A DNA stretch of 64,000 nucleotides from Candidatus Thorarchaeota archaeon. Lineage in GTDB: Archaea > Asgardarchaeota > Thorarchaeia > Thorarchaeales > Thorarchaeaceae. The stretch covers positions 1 through 64,000 of the forward strand of contig JAEOUN010000078.1 of NCBI GenBank assembly GCA_016839245.1, in the 5' to 3' direction. A model generated the notes under the pieces. The model had not been told where the DNA came from and did no database searches. It saw only the letters and a program-made list of their open reading frames with translations. Made by a program: the position numbers and the translations under genes. Positions 8,347-17,033 of this stretch are shown one piece after another (position 1 is the first letter of the stretch; each line of letters begins with the position of its first letter).

Positions 8347-9053
8347 GCAGGTCGGTATTTAGGAATCTCATCTTTAATCTCTTTTTTCAGCTTGATAACA
8401 TCTCTAGCCTGCAACTCATTTCTTTTTGGGTAACTGCTAACCAGTCCAACCCATTTGTCAATCTTTACCATGATTGGATCGCTTGGAACTATTTTCATAA
8501 TCTCAGTCTTACCATCGGTCATTGCCTCTAATACATCTCCGGAAACACATCCCATTTTCAAAGAATCAATCATTTTTTCTAGTTGATCGGCAACACGCAT
8601 TGCTCGATCAGCAGGAATAGATGTACTTTCATAGATAGGAGCTTCCTCTATCGAAGCTTCTTGAGAAGGATCTTGATGTGCACGAACTACAGGTGTAGGA
8701 ACTGGAGTAGGTACAGGAGCTGGGGCCTTTGAAATCTCTGCTAGATTCTCATCCATCTCCCTAATAACGGAGGTCATCTCGTTCTTGAAATTCTCAATAG
8801 ATTCTTGAACGAATACTCTTACAGAACCGACTTCTTGAACCACCATTTTTGCGAACTCATCAGTATTATCGGCATGCGCAGTAGGTGCTTGTATACTAGC
8901 AATTGCCTGCAAAATCTCATCCTTAGCAACACGAATTTCACTCTTAATCTCAGTTACGGTACCAAGTATTGTAATCATACGTTTGAGAGTTTCACCAAGC
9001 TGATTAATGCTCTCTTCAATCTTGTTTAGACGACTAAGGAATTGTTCAGCCAT
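8343..9053 (-). CDS. Hypothetical coiled-coil protein between two small GTPase genes
   Basis: A 236-residue protein without membrane segments. Residues 1-110 are a long amphipathic helix or coiled coil (LNKIEESINQLGETLKRM ... ESIENFKNEMTSVIREMDENL). A Pro/Val-rich linker follows (PAPVPTPVPTPVV, about 112-124), then a compact alpha-helical C-terminal domain (about 150-236) ending KKEIKDEIPKYRPA. I do not recognise a family. The architecture, an N-terminal coiled coil with a flexible linker to a small folded domain, suggests a scaffold. Its place between two Ras-like GTPase genes, on the opposite strand, makes a GTPase-related role possible but unproven. Confidence 0.65.
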   Translation of the reverse strand: MAEQFLSRLNKIEESINQLGETLKRMITILGTVTEIKSEIRVAKDEILQAIASIQAPTAHADNTDEFAKMVVQEVGSVRVFVQESIENFKNEMTSVIREMDENLAEISKAPAPVPTPVPTPVVRAHQDPSQEASIEEAPIYESTSIPADRAMRVADQLEKMIDSLKMGCVSGDVLEAMTDGKTEIMKIVPSDPIMVKIDKWVGLVSSYPKRNELQARDVIKLKKEIKDEIPKYRPA

Positions 9054-9245
9054 GTGATTTCACCAATATCAAGTTCAAACAATTGTGAGTTTCTCTCGAC
9101 TTAATACTTATGGTGATAGATACCAAAAACGAGGAAAATTATTACGGTATTACATAGGATAATTAGTAGGCATACATTCCGAGAATAGTTAAATGTCAAT
9201 TACCAACAATCTTTCAATAGAGTGAGAATAAGGACTGATTGAAAA

Positions 9246-9848
9246 TTGTCAACAGAGAGTATCTCGCACATGTTCAAGCTAGTTGCCCTTGGAGATGGGG
9301 CTGTAGGAAAAACTAGCTGCATCCGCAGATACACTGAAGACAGTTTTAGCGACCGGTATATTGCCACGATTGGTACTACTTTTGCGCTTAAGACACTTGA
9401 TGTAGATCTTCCAACAGGAAGCAAAGTGACTGCACGTGTTGTTCTCTGGGATCTTGCCGGTCAGCCAACATATAATGAACTCCGACGAAGGTACATGGCA
9501 GGTGCATCGATGGCAATAATAGTCTATGATGTAACTCGACCGCAGACATTCCTTGACATAGGTGAATGGTATACAAGATTCATCACAGTCTGTCCTAATG
9601 CAGTCGTAGCTGTTGTAGCCAATAAAATCGACCGACCAGATAGACTTGTACCACCTGAAGCTGGAGAGATGATAAAAGACTGGCTTGATGTTTTTCACTA
9701 TGAAACAAGTGCAAAGACTGGTGAGAATGTCACTACACTTTTTACCGACTTAGTAACTCGAGCGATTATAAAACATAAAGAGAATGGACCGTTAGATTCA
9801 ACAACGAGTGACATCTCTCATCCAAGACCGTTCAAATTTAATACTTGA
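9246..9848 (+). CDS. Ras/Rab-like small GTPase
   Basis: A second Ras-superfamily GTPase, 200 residues from TTG 9246 or 192 from ATG 9270 (FKLVALGDGAVGKTS directly after). G boxes: G1 GDGAVGKTS (16-24), switch-I Thr in GTTF, G3 WDLAGQ (68-73), G4 NKID (126-129), G5 ETSAK (153-157). The catalytic Gln is kept. It resembles the GTPase at 7311 throughout (LRRRYMAGAS, IIVYDVTRP, PPEAGEMIKDW), so the two look like relatives by duplication. There is no C-terminal prenylation cysteine; the tail is short and polar. A polytopic membrane protein gene follows 20 bases downstream and may be co-transcribed. Confidence 0.94.
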   Translation: MSTESISHMFKLVALGDGAVGKTSCIRRYTEDSFSDRYIATIGTTFALKTLDVDLPTGSKVTARVVLWDLAGQPTYNELRRRYMAGASMAIIVYDVTRPQTFLDIGEWYTRFITVCPNAVVAVVANKIDRPDRLVPPEAGEMIKDWLDVFHYETSAKTGENVTTLFTDLVTRAIIKHKENGPLDSTTSDISHPRPFKFNT

Positions 9849-9868
9849 ACCATGTAGGAAGGATATAA

Positions 9869-10414
9869 TTGGTAACAATGAAGCAGTTCGTAAAAGGTGC
9901 TATTGGTCATCTTGTCTTGCTTGTATTCAACTTTACAGTATTCTTAGGAATCATTTGGAGTATGCAGTTATTCTTTGATGTAGATAATCCCTTACCTTTT
10001 CTTAATTCTTTGCTACTGGGATATATGATATTTCACACTTCTCTGTTGCTGTCAATCCAATTGGGAATTCAAGTACTTGAGATTATTAAAATGAGACCTC
10101 CAACAATCTTAGTGGCATATTATTTCAAATTTAGTGATCAAGAGACCATACCACTGCCACTACTTGATCCGACAAAAAGCCGCTTGGCAGTAATTATTCT
10201 ACTTCTGGTAATAAGTGGTGGAATCCTGTTATATCCGATATTTGCTATCTACGGCTTCTTGATTATTGTTGTGCGTGTATCCATAATTACTCTCTCGCCG
10301 GCAATTATCATTGATTATTTCATCATCTTTCTGAACTATGTTCCACCATTATTATTCATCGCAGTCCTAATTATCGTAATATCGATTGTCATGATTGAAT
10401 TCAAGCATGTATAG
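9869..10414 (+). CDS. Polytopic membrane protein of unknown function
   Basis: A 181-residue protein with about four or five membrane helices (roughly 12-32, 45-68, 106-128, 130-150, 155-178). A polar cytoplasmic loop (about 75-105) contains PTILVAYYFKFSDQETIPLPLL. No family recognised. AGGAAGGA lies 5 bases before TTG 9869; ATG 9878 is the alternative start, three codons on. It follows a small GTPase gene closely on the same strand. Its last 14 bases overlap the 3' end of convergent purA. Confidence 0.65.
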   Translation: MVTMKQFVKGAIGHLVLLVFNFTVFLGIIWSMQLFFDVDNPLPFLNSLLLGYMIFHTSLLLSIQLGIQVLEIIKMRPPTILVAYYFKFSDQETIPLPLLDPTKSRLAVIILLLVISGGILLYPIFAIYGFLIIVVRVSIITLSPAIIIDYFIIFLNYVPPLLFIAVLIIVISIVMIEFKHV

Positions 10415-11708
10415 TAATATCTGGTAAGACACCAGGGATAAGCAGGGTTTCATTTCTATCAGGACCAAACGAGATGATTGCTATCTTGGCTTGTGTCCAC
10501 TCTTCAATTTTGTGAAGATAATTTGCCATTGATTCCGGTAAATCATCATAGGTTTCTAGATTTTGATTAATGAGTGGAATAGAATCCCAACCATCCATCT
10601 CGTCATAGATTGGGACAACGCTTTCATACTGCTCAGAGTTCGCAGGTATCGAATTTACTTCATGACCATCAATTTCATAGGCAACACAAACATTCAATGG
10701 ATTGATTCCTGTTAGCACATCAATCTTTGTTATGGCCAAATAATGAACACCATTTAGCCGAGTAGCATACCGAAGAGCAACAAGATCAAGCCATCCACAT
10801 CTACGTGGACGACCTGTGACCGTGCCATACTCTCCGCCTTTATCACGTATCAATTGACCAGTTTCATTGGCGAGTTCAGTAGGAAATGGGCCTATACCAA
10901 CACGCGTGGTATATGCTTTTGATATACCAAGCGCAGCATGCAATTGAAAGGGAGAGATACCAGTTCCTATTGCTGCCGCAGCAGACACACAATTTGAACT
11001 CGTAACAAAGGGATATGTTCCATGATCAATATCAAGTAATGTTCCTTGAGCTCCTTCAAATAGAACACGTTTTCCTTCATCAATAGCGTTATTGAGAAAC
11101 TCTGAGGTGTCGCCAATAAACCCGAATAGTGTTTTCATAATACCAGGAAGATTCTCTAATGAGCTCTGAGTCTTTTGGTCAATCTCTTCTCTATACAAAT
11201 TATGAATTCGATGTCGTGAGATTTCCTCTAAATTTTTCCATTGAGTTTTGTCTTTGAAATTATGCGCGTCAGAAGATCTAATCCCAATTCTGGAAGCCTT
11301 ATCTGAGTATGTTGGGCCAATCCCTCGTTTTGTAGTGCCAATAATTTGTGCGTCTTTGGATTTCTCTTGAAGTGTGTCAAGGAGAATTTGGTAAGGCGTT
11401 ATAATATGAGACCTATCACTGATTAACAAATCAACTTTTATGCCACTATCTTTGAGAGAATTTATTTCGTCCATCAGAATAAAGGGATCAACAACTACAC
11501 CATTACCAATGATAACCTTCTTTCCTCTAACTGCACCAGTCGGCATGATACGAAATTTGAAAACTTGGTCTCCAATTTTCACGGTATGCCCCGCGTTACT
11601 TCCACCCTGAAACCTTGCAACAATATCAAAATTCTCTGAGAGAACATCAACAATCTTACCCTTTCCTTCATCGCCCCATTGGAGACCTATAACCACGAGA
11701 TTCTTCAT
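10401..11708 (-). CDS. purA: Adenylosuccinate synthetase
   Basis: GTP-dependent ligase joining IMP and aspartate, the first committed step to AMP. Family hallmarks are clear: the N-terminal QWGDEGKGKIVD loop, GGSNAGHTV, then GTTKRGIGPTYSDK, LFEGAQGTLLDIDHGTYP, the TRVGIGPFPTEL segment and VTGRPRRCGWLDL. At about 435 residues it has full length. ATG 11708 begins directly at KNLVVIGLQWGDEGK; GTG 11717 is an alternative. It is read divergently from the flavoprotein reductase gene, with about 130 bases of promoter between. Confidence 0.96.
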   Translation of the reverse strand: MKNLVVIGLQWGDEGKGKIVDVLSENFDIVARFQGGSNAGHTVKIGDQVFKFRIMPTGAVRGKKVIIGNGVVVDPFILMDEINSLKDSGIKVDLLISDRSHIITPYQILLDTLQEKSKDAQIIGTTKRGIGPTYSDKASRIGIRSSDAHNFKDKTQWKNLEEISRHRIHNLYREEIDQKTQSSLENLPGIMKTLFGFIGDTSEFLNNAIDEGKRVLFEGAQGTLLDIDHGTYPFVTSSNCVSAAAAIGTGISPFQLHAALGISKAYTTRVGIGPFPTELANETGQLIRDKGGEYGTVTGRPRRCGWLDLVALRYATRLNGVHYLAITKIDVLTGINPLNVCVAYEIDGHEVNSIPANSEQYESVVPIYDEMDGWDSIPLINQNLETYDDLPESMANYLHKIEEWTQAKIAIISFGPDRNETLLIPGVLPDITIHA

Positions 11709-11841
11709 TTGAACCACAAATTATGACCATTGTTGATTCCTGATAACCATTTGCCTTAAGAGAGTTCAACCGGAGCATGAGTTTTCTTAGGTGTTATGCA
11801 GGGATTTAAATTCTAGGCAGTACATCAGAGCATGATAGACT

Positions 11842-13194
11842 TTGAAGAGACCTGATATTGTCATTGTTGGAGCAGGATCTGCAGGCTGTGTCACCGCTCG
11901 ACGATGTGCAGAGCTTGGATTACGAACTTTGCTGCTAGATAGAAAACCAAGAAGCGAGGTTGGGCAGAAAGTCTGCGGAGATGAAATTAGTAAATCCCAT
12001 TTTGAAGATACAGGAATCCGTAGTCCAGAAGATAATGAAATCTCAACAACTATTGCAGGCGCGGATGTTTACCCTCCTAGTATGACCAATGAATTGAAAG
12101 TACGAGGATGGACTGATTTTGATGGCTGGACTATAAATAGATTAGAATTTGGTCAGAGGTTATTAAATGAGGCAATAAATGCAGGCGTGCAATTCAATGA
12201 TAATGTCCATGTCACAGGTCCGACAGTCCTTGGTGATCAGGTCACAGGAATCCAATGCAAGGAAGTTGGTGAGAGTCAAGAAAAAATCATCAAGGCAAAG
12301 CTTGTCGTTGATGCGAGCGGTTTTGCAGCAACCATTCGAAATAAACTTGAAAGTCCATTAATTGAACAGAATATAGACAAACGAGATGTTGCTCTCTGTT
12401 ATCGTGAGATACTCAGACTAAAAGTGCCTCTTGCAGAACCAGAGGTTGCCAGAGTATTTCTAGGCAAAGGTATTGCACCAAATGGTTATGCATGGATATT
12501 TCCAAAGGGAGTACAAGAAGTCAACGCGGGCATTGGCGTAGCAGGAGGTGAGGGAGTAGGGTCTCCAAAGTCATTCTTTGAGGATTTCAAGAATAGATAC
12601 GCACTTCTCTTCGAGAGTACTGTTATAGATGGAAAAGGAGGAGCAGTGCCTGTAAGACGACCCTTAAAGAGTCTTGTTGGAAATGGTGTTGCCTTTGTTG
12701 GCGATGCTGCACTACAGGTTAACCCAATTCATGGTGGAGGTATCGGTGCAGGAATGAGAGCAGGAGTTATCTTGGGAGAAGTTGCCCGAGAAGCAATTGC
12801 ACGACGAAATCTCTCTGCTAAGGGACTCTGGTCTTATAACACAAGGTATCTAACCAATTTTGGTAAGAAATTAGCAATGCTTGAGATATTTAGAAGACTC
12901 CTCCAGGCTGTTGATGATGAAGACATGAATTACGGTTTCGAAAGACAACTTCTCGAAGCTGGAGATCTGATGTCAGCAAATCGAGGAGAAGGATTCTCGC
13001 TGAGTCCTATTGACAAGTTAAAGCGCGTTAAAAGAGGAGCAGGAAAGGTATCGTTATTAATTAAACTTCAGAAAGCCTCATCCCTGATGAAAAAAATAAA
13101 CAAAGCTTACTCAGCCTATCCTTCATCTCCAGAAGGTCTTGATAATTGGGAGAAAAATGTGCTTGACATTATCAATGATGCAAATTTCGAATAA
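11842..13194 (+). CDS. Geranylgeranyl reductase-family FAD flavoprotein
   Basis: A 450-residue FAD-dependent oxidoreductase. The N-terminal dinucleotide fold VIVGAGSAGCVTARR (residues 5-20) is followed by the family's Cys-Gly segment (GQKVCGDEIS), and the second FAD motif VAFVGDAALQVNPIHGGGIGAGMRAG lies about residues 283-308. This is the geranylgeranyl/digeranylgeranylglycerophospholipid reductase group, which in archaea saturates the isoprenoid chains of membrane lipids; members with other substrates exist, so the exact target is inferred. The start is TTG 11842, placing the FAD loop at the usual distance from the N-terminus. The C-terminal 100 residues are helical and basic. Confidence 0.85.
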   Translation: MKRPDIVIVGAGSAGCVTARRCAELGLRTLLLDRKPRSEVGQKVCGDEISKSHFEDTGIRSPEDNEISTTIAGADVYPPSMTNELKVRGWTDFDGWTINRLEFGQRLLNEAINAGVQFNDNVHVTGPTVLGDQVTGIQCKEVGESQEKIIKAKLVVDASGFAATIRNKLESPLIEQNIDKRDVALCYREILRLKVPLAEPEVARVFLGKGIAPNGYAWIFPKGVQEVNAGIGVAGGEGVGSPKSFFEDFKNRYALLFESTVIDGKGGAVPVRRPLKSLVGNGVAFVGDAALQVNPIHGGGIGAGMRAGVILGEVAREAIARRNLSAKGLWSYNTRYLTNFGKKLAMLEIFRRLLQAVDDEDMNYGFERQLLEAGDLMSANRGEGFSLSPIDKLKRVKRGAGKVSLLIKLQKASSLMKKINKAYSAYPSSPEGLDNWEKNVLDIINDANFE

Positions 13195-13202
13195 ATAGAA
13201 AA

Positions 13203-13221
13203 GGATGGTCTGAGACCATCC
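13203..13221. terminator. Palindromic hairpin between convergent genes
   Basis: GGATGGTCT-G-AGACCATCC, a perfect 9-base inverted repeat around one base, located between the stop of the flavoprotein reductase gene (+) and that of radA (-). No long T-run follows on either side, so termination in both directions is likely but not certain. Confidence 0.5.
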
Positions 13222-13240
13222 AAATAGACATTGATTGCAA

Positions 13241-14296
13241 CTAGGCTACATCGCGAATTCCGTCTTTCACAACAGTAAAGACAGCTTCACCCTCAGGTAA
13301 ATTAGGTGAGTCGACAAGTCTACAGATTCTACGGTCACCCTTTGACTTCCTAAGATAACATCTAGTCTGTGGTACGTGAGCTAACACATGCCCACCTACT
13401 GGTGCAGTAGGGTCTCCAAAGAATGCATCCGGTCTAGACATGACTTGATTTGTAATATATACAGCCATGTTATTGATCTCAGCGCCTCTTTGCAGGTGGT
13501 GAAGATGTTTGTTTAGTTTTTGTTGCCTAGCAGCCAAGGTACCTCTTCCTGTATATTCAGCACGAAAGTGACTAGTTACAGAATCAACAATGAGTAATTT
13601 GGCATTGCTATCTGTCGCCATCTCCATTGCTTGATCGCATAAGAGAATCTGATGGTCTGAATTATAGGCTCTTGCCCAAACAACACCTTTGAGGACTTTC
13701 TTTGGATCCATACCCAAGGCTTCAGCCATATCGACAAGTCGTTCTGGTCGAAATGTTCCTTCTGTATCAACATAGATGGCTGTTGCGCCTAAACCACCCT
13801 CCTCAGAGGCACGTTGTACCATTACAGCCAATTGGTGCGCAATCTGCGTTTTTCCAGATCGAAATGAACCATACATCTCAGTGATGGATTGGGTTTCAAT
13901 ACCACCACCAAATAATTCATCCAGAGCCTTGGAACCAGTCGATATTCTACCAGCAATCTTCCGTCGCTCTAGAAGCAAATCTGCTGTTTCAAAGCCAATA
14001 TCTAACATTTCTCGAGCGGCTTTGATAATCTTTGTCGCGGTAGTTTCGCCTATTGAACCAGCTGCAGCTAACTCAGCTGGTGAAGCGACAGCAATCGCTT
14101 CAACGCTTTTGTAACCTGATTCAGCCAATCGTTTTCCAATCGCCGGACCAACACCTGGAAGATCAGTAACCTCTACCCCTGTGAAGGAATCAGCTTCACC
14201 CTCTGTGTCAGTCTCTTCTTCATTAGAAGCCTCTTCAAAGCTTTCATAATCTTCGTACTCATCTGCATCTTCGACATCTGTCTTCTTCGGTGACAA
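13241..14296 (-). CDS. radA: DNA repair and recombination protein RadA
   Basis: Archaeal Rad51/RecA-type recombinase, 351 residues. An acidic N-terminal tail (1-42) precedes a helix-hairpin-helix domain (about 45-97: [19 protein letters not shown]). The ATPase core has Walker [10 protein letters not shown] (about 142-150), Walker B LLIVDS, and the L1/L2 region ([29 protein letters not shown]). The C-terminus ([21 protein letters not shown]) is typical. The acidic extension is longer than in many RadA proteins. A minus-strand TATTTTTATAC element near 14367-14376 is a plausible promoter. Two HhH modules of the same kind occur in the topoisomerase VI A gene of this window. Confidence 0.96.
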   Translation of the reverse strand: MSPKKTDVEDADEYEDYESFEEASNEEETDTEGEADSFTGVEVTDLPGVGPAIGKRLAESGYKSVEAIAVASPAELAAAGSIGETTATKIIKAAREMLDIGFETADLLLERRKIAGRISTGSKALDELFGGGIETQSITEMYGSFRSGKTQIAHQLAVMVQRASEEGGLGATAIYVDTEGTFRPERLVDMAEALGMDPKKVLKGVVWARAYNSDHQILLCDQAMEMATDSNAKLLIVDSVTSHFRAEYTGRGTLAARQQKLNKHLHHLQRGAEINNMAVYITNQVMSRPDAFFGDPTAPVGGHVLAHVPQTRCYLRKSKGDRRICRLVDSPNLPEGEAVFTVVKDGIRDVA

Positions 14297-14487
14297 TATG
14301 AAGACCTCCCTCAGATACTTGACCTAGCATCTGCACGTGGACATACTGATATCGAACCATTCAGTATAAAAATAGCACTAGTGGACTTACCGAGTGAGGA
14401 GAAGATATTTGCATAGTCTTAGTTGAAAGCTGTCCTCCTTCTAGTACTATGTGCGTATAAAAATGCAAACCAGGAGTAATCGACTAA

Positions 14488-14796
14488 TTATGTCCTTGTT
14501 AATGTGACAAGGATGAACTCCTCTTGTGGGGCAATTCTAATCCCACCGAGAGTGGTCTGTATCTGGATGAAGTTTAGTTCTCCGCCTTCCTTTACGCCCT
14601 TCACTATCTCCCAGGTCTTGCCAATCAAAGCACTAAGTAGAGCAGATATTTCCTCAGCACGCTCTAAAGAAACACCCCACGTATTGATAGGAAAACCTTC
14701 GGGACTGATGAATAAAGCGGCATAGACATCAGGAAATTTGCTAGTGATGTTTTGAATGATTCTCTCGAAAATCTCACGTTTTGGCATTGCTGGCAT
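14488..14796 (-). CDS. Roadblock/LC7 domain protein
   Basis: About 102 residues forming a single Roadblock/LC7 fold: an N-terminal helix (REIFERIIQNITSKFPDVYA), a strand pair (ALFISPEGFPINTW), a long helix (ERAEEISALLSALIGKTWEIVKGV), then strands (LNFIQIQTTLGGIRIAP, EEFILVTLT). Roadblock proteins (MglB, Ego/Ragulator components) bind small GTPases as activators or scaffolds and are a marker expansion in Asgard archaea. The open frame continues to 14892, but that part overlaps the divergent gene and is unlike the family; ATG 14796 or 14787 begins the fold directly. No GTPase gene is adjacent, but two lie 5-7 kb away. Confidence 0.88.
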   Translation of the reverse strand: MPAMPKREIFERIIQNITSKFPDVYAALFISPEGFPINTWGVSLERAEEISALLSALIGKTWEIVKGVKEGGELNFIQIQTTLGGIRIAPQEEFILVTLTRT

Positions 14797-14848
14797 CTTT
14801 ACGTACGTCCTTGTGCAAAGTATTGTTAACTTGGAAAAAAAGTGTATT

Positions 14849-15613
14849 ATGACAAAGAAAAGGTTTGTTGTCATATGTTCTCTTGATTTCACACGACAGT
14901 ATCAGCCAAATTATCGCCTTTTTGATAATAAGAAAGGGGAAAAGGTGAAAAGATGGACACTCAAGAGCCTTTCATGTATGGTGAGTATATTGAAATTTGG
15001 AGACGAAATACTTGATTTGCAAGGAAGAGATGTATTCTTAGCTCGCATTATTTCACGATTGGCTGCAGCACCATTGATTAATTTCTATGTTGGATTGATC
15101 TTTTCTTGGTTCTCGCCAATTGGTCTTGGCTCAATACTTACCCCGCTTACAAACATGATAATTTGTAGTGGTATGATGGTAATTCTTCCTATCATGCCAA
15201 TTATCTTTGAAGCTTGGCATGGTAATGTCGATCTTGATGTTTCAGTCAGAGAACTCAGAACGAAGTTTTTCTTGTTTTCAATTTTCTGTTATTTTCTAGC
15301 ATTTATTGTATATAGTATCCTTGATTGTCTTATTATGAGTGCAATTGCAGCAGCATATTTTACTGTCACCACAGGCGTTATGTTTGTTAGTTTGAAAACA
15401 AAGGTTTCAGTTCATGCAGCAGGAGTTGGTGGACCTGGAACTGCATTATTTTTTGTTTATGGATGGATAGCCTTTCCGGTGGTCTTCCTATGGATTCTTG
15501 TAATTATTTCAAGAATTGTGTTAAAACAACATACACTACGACAATCCATAACTGGATTACTCCTGGGAGTCATTATTACTACAATTACGTATCCTTTTGT
15601 TTACATAATATGA
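14849..15613 (+). CDS. PAP2-like integral membrane protein
   Basis: A membrane protein of about 254 residues with around six helices. The C-terminal half carries a degenerate acid-phosphatase signature: KVSVHAAGVGG in place of the PSGH motif, and SRIVLKQHTLRQ, which follows the SRx5Hx3D pattern with Gln replacing Asp. It therefore belongs near the PAP2/lipid phosphatase superfamily, but activity is doubtful. The start is uncertain: the frame opens at 14756 inside the divergent Roadblock gene; ATG 14849, GTG 14946 and ATG 14978 are all possible, and the conserved-looking part begins near FGDEILDLQGRD. Confidence 0.7.
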   Translation: MTKKRFVVICSLDFTRQYQPNYRLFDNKKGEKVKRWTLKSLSCMVSILKFGDEILDLQGRDVFLARIISRLAAAPLINFYVGLIFSWFSPIGLGSILTPLTNMIICSGMMVILPIMPIIFEAWHGNVDLDVSVRELRTKFFLFSIFCYFLAFIVYSILDCLIMSAIAAAYFTVTTGVMFVSLKTKVSVHAAGVGGPGTALFFVYGWIAFPVVFLWILVIISRIVLKQHTLRQSITGLLLGVIITTITYPFVYII

Positions 15614-15707
15614 ACGAAAAGCGTTGATATGGACAAAGTAAGAGCTATTCCTTGGCTATTCAGAGTAACATCATCAACTTGAGTCGCAAAGTGAAGTGAT
15701 TGATATT

Positions 15708-16919
15708 ATGATTGAACAGATTGAGTGCCCAGAATGCGGTTCCAAACTTAGGAAAGGTTCGACATTTTGTATCAACTGTGGAAGCAGGATTCCAGAAAAC
15801 ATTGAATCTGCAGTATCATCACCCGAGGTTGAAACTGATATATTAGTTGAAGACGAATTGCCTAGCCTTGAAGAATCAGTTTTGGATGATATCCAAGAGC
15901 CTTTGTCTGTTGAAAACGAAACTCCAGAACCTGAGATTGACAAGACTCAACCTGTTAAAGATCTATCATGGGACGAGGAGATCCCAGATTTGCCAAAGGA
16001 CAACCAGCCAGTTACTACACCACCCCAAGTAACACCTGAAGCACCACCTATTGAACCAACAAAAGAACCAGAAGTAAGCAGTACAGATGAAAGCGGCACC
16101 CTCTCTTGGGAAGAAGGAATCAAAGAGGGAATGCCATTCAAAGAGGTTGCACCACCTCGAGTTGTTGATGCAGATGGCGATATAGCAGTCTCAACAGATG
16201 ATGCAATTGCACATCTATTTCCAGAGATGGAAGATGATGCCACTCGCCAAGCAGTCACTCATCTTTTTCCTGAAGGAAGAGGTAGCACAAATACTTCATT
16301 CATTGATGTCGTAGCTGGAAAACCCAGTAGAATCTCAGTCAAGAAACCGTTATCCGAGCTTGAACATCCATCTTGTCCAAACTGTGGAGTCATAATCACA
16401 TCGGATGGATTTGAATATCCATCATATGTCTTTGATGCGATGGGTAAAGCACGCTCGGATTATGCAGATACTCTTCTCAAGGAGAATGAACATGAGAAAG
16501 CAATTGAGTACTATGAGATGGCCAAGATGCTCTTTGAGAAATCAGGAAATGAAAAGAATATAGCTGAAGCAACTCGAAGAATTGATTTGGGTTATGATGC
16601 GATGGCACAATACTATTACGATGAAGCAGAATCTCTTATGAAAGAGGGCAACTATGAATGGGCTGTCGTTCAGTTCAAGAAAGCTCGAGAGTTGTATATG
16701 TTCACAACAGATTCCAAGAAGAGAGCTCGATGCTCAGAGAGGGCTCGTGAAGCATATGTTGAGTGGGGAAAACATTTGGAATCCGAAGGTGATCAACTTG
16801 TAAAAGATGGCAAAACTCGAGATGCCTTAGGCAAATACCAAGAAGCTGCAGCAAAGTATCGCGAAGGTGAAGATTCGAAGAAACTTCGAGGCCTTGATAA
16901 GAAAATTCGCAAAGCCTGA
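15708..16919 (+). CDS. Zinc-ribbon and TPR-like repeat protein
   Basis: About 403 residues. The N-terminus is a zinc ribbon (CPECGSKLRKGSTFCINCG). A long acidic Pro/Glu-rich, probably disordered linker (about 30-200) contains two DDA(I/T)..(A/T)HLFPE repeats around residues 165-195. A second CPNCG pair follows near residue 225, and then a helical TPR-like array to the end (ARSDYADTLLKENEHEKAIEYYEMAKMLF and two similar units). The combination points to a soluble adaptor. ATG 15708 is preferred over GTG 15696. No specific function recognised; the array is the best-supported part. Confidence 0.75.
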   Translation: MIEQIECPECGSKLRKGSTFCINCGSRIPENIESAVSSPEVETDILVEDELPSLEESVLDDIQEPLSVENETPEPEIDKTQPVKDLSWDEEIPDLPKDNQPVTTPPQVTPEAPPIEPTKEPEVSSTDESGTLSWEEGIKEGMPFKEVAPPRVVDADGDIAVSTDDAIAHLFPEMEDDATRQAVTHLFPEGRGSTNTSFIDVVAGKPSRISVKKPLSELEHPSCPNCGVIITSDGFEYPSYVFDAMGKARSDYADTLLKENEHEKAIEYYEMAKMLFEKSGNEKNIAEATRRIDLGYDAMAQYYYDEAESLMKEGNYEWAVVQFKKARELYMFTTDSKKRARCSERAREAYVEWGKHLESEGDQLVKDGKTRDALGKYQEAAAKYREGEDSKKLRGLDKKIRKA

Positions 16920-17033
16920 GTAAAATTAGTTTCCAAACAGATTTTGAAAATCACTATGACTCATCATGTTTTGAAATAACCATTTTCCAGTCATTAGTAA
17001 CAATTGGCAATGAGATCTAATGTTGAGATATCA

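Noticed and set aside
14756..14848. Longer start of the PAP2-like gene
   Set aside because: This part overlaps the start of the divergent Roadblock gene and reads unlike the rest of the protein.
14797..14892. Longer N-terminus of the Roadblock protein
   Set aside because: Encodes a segment with no counterpart in the fold and overlaps the divergent promoter; ATG 14796 starts at the domain.
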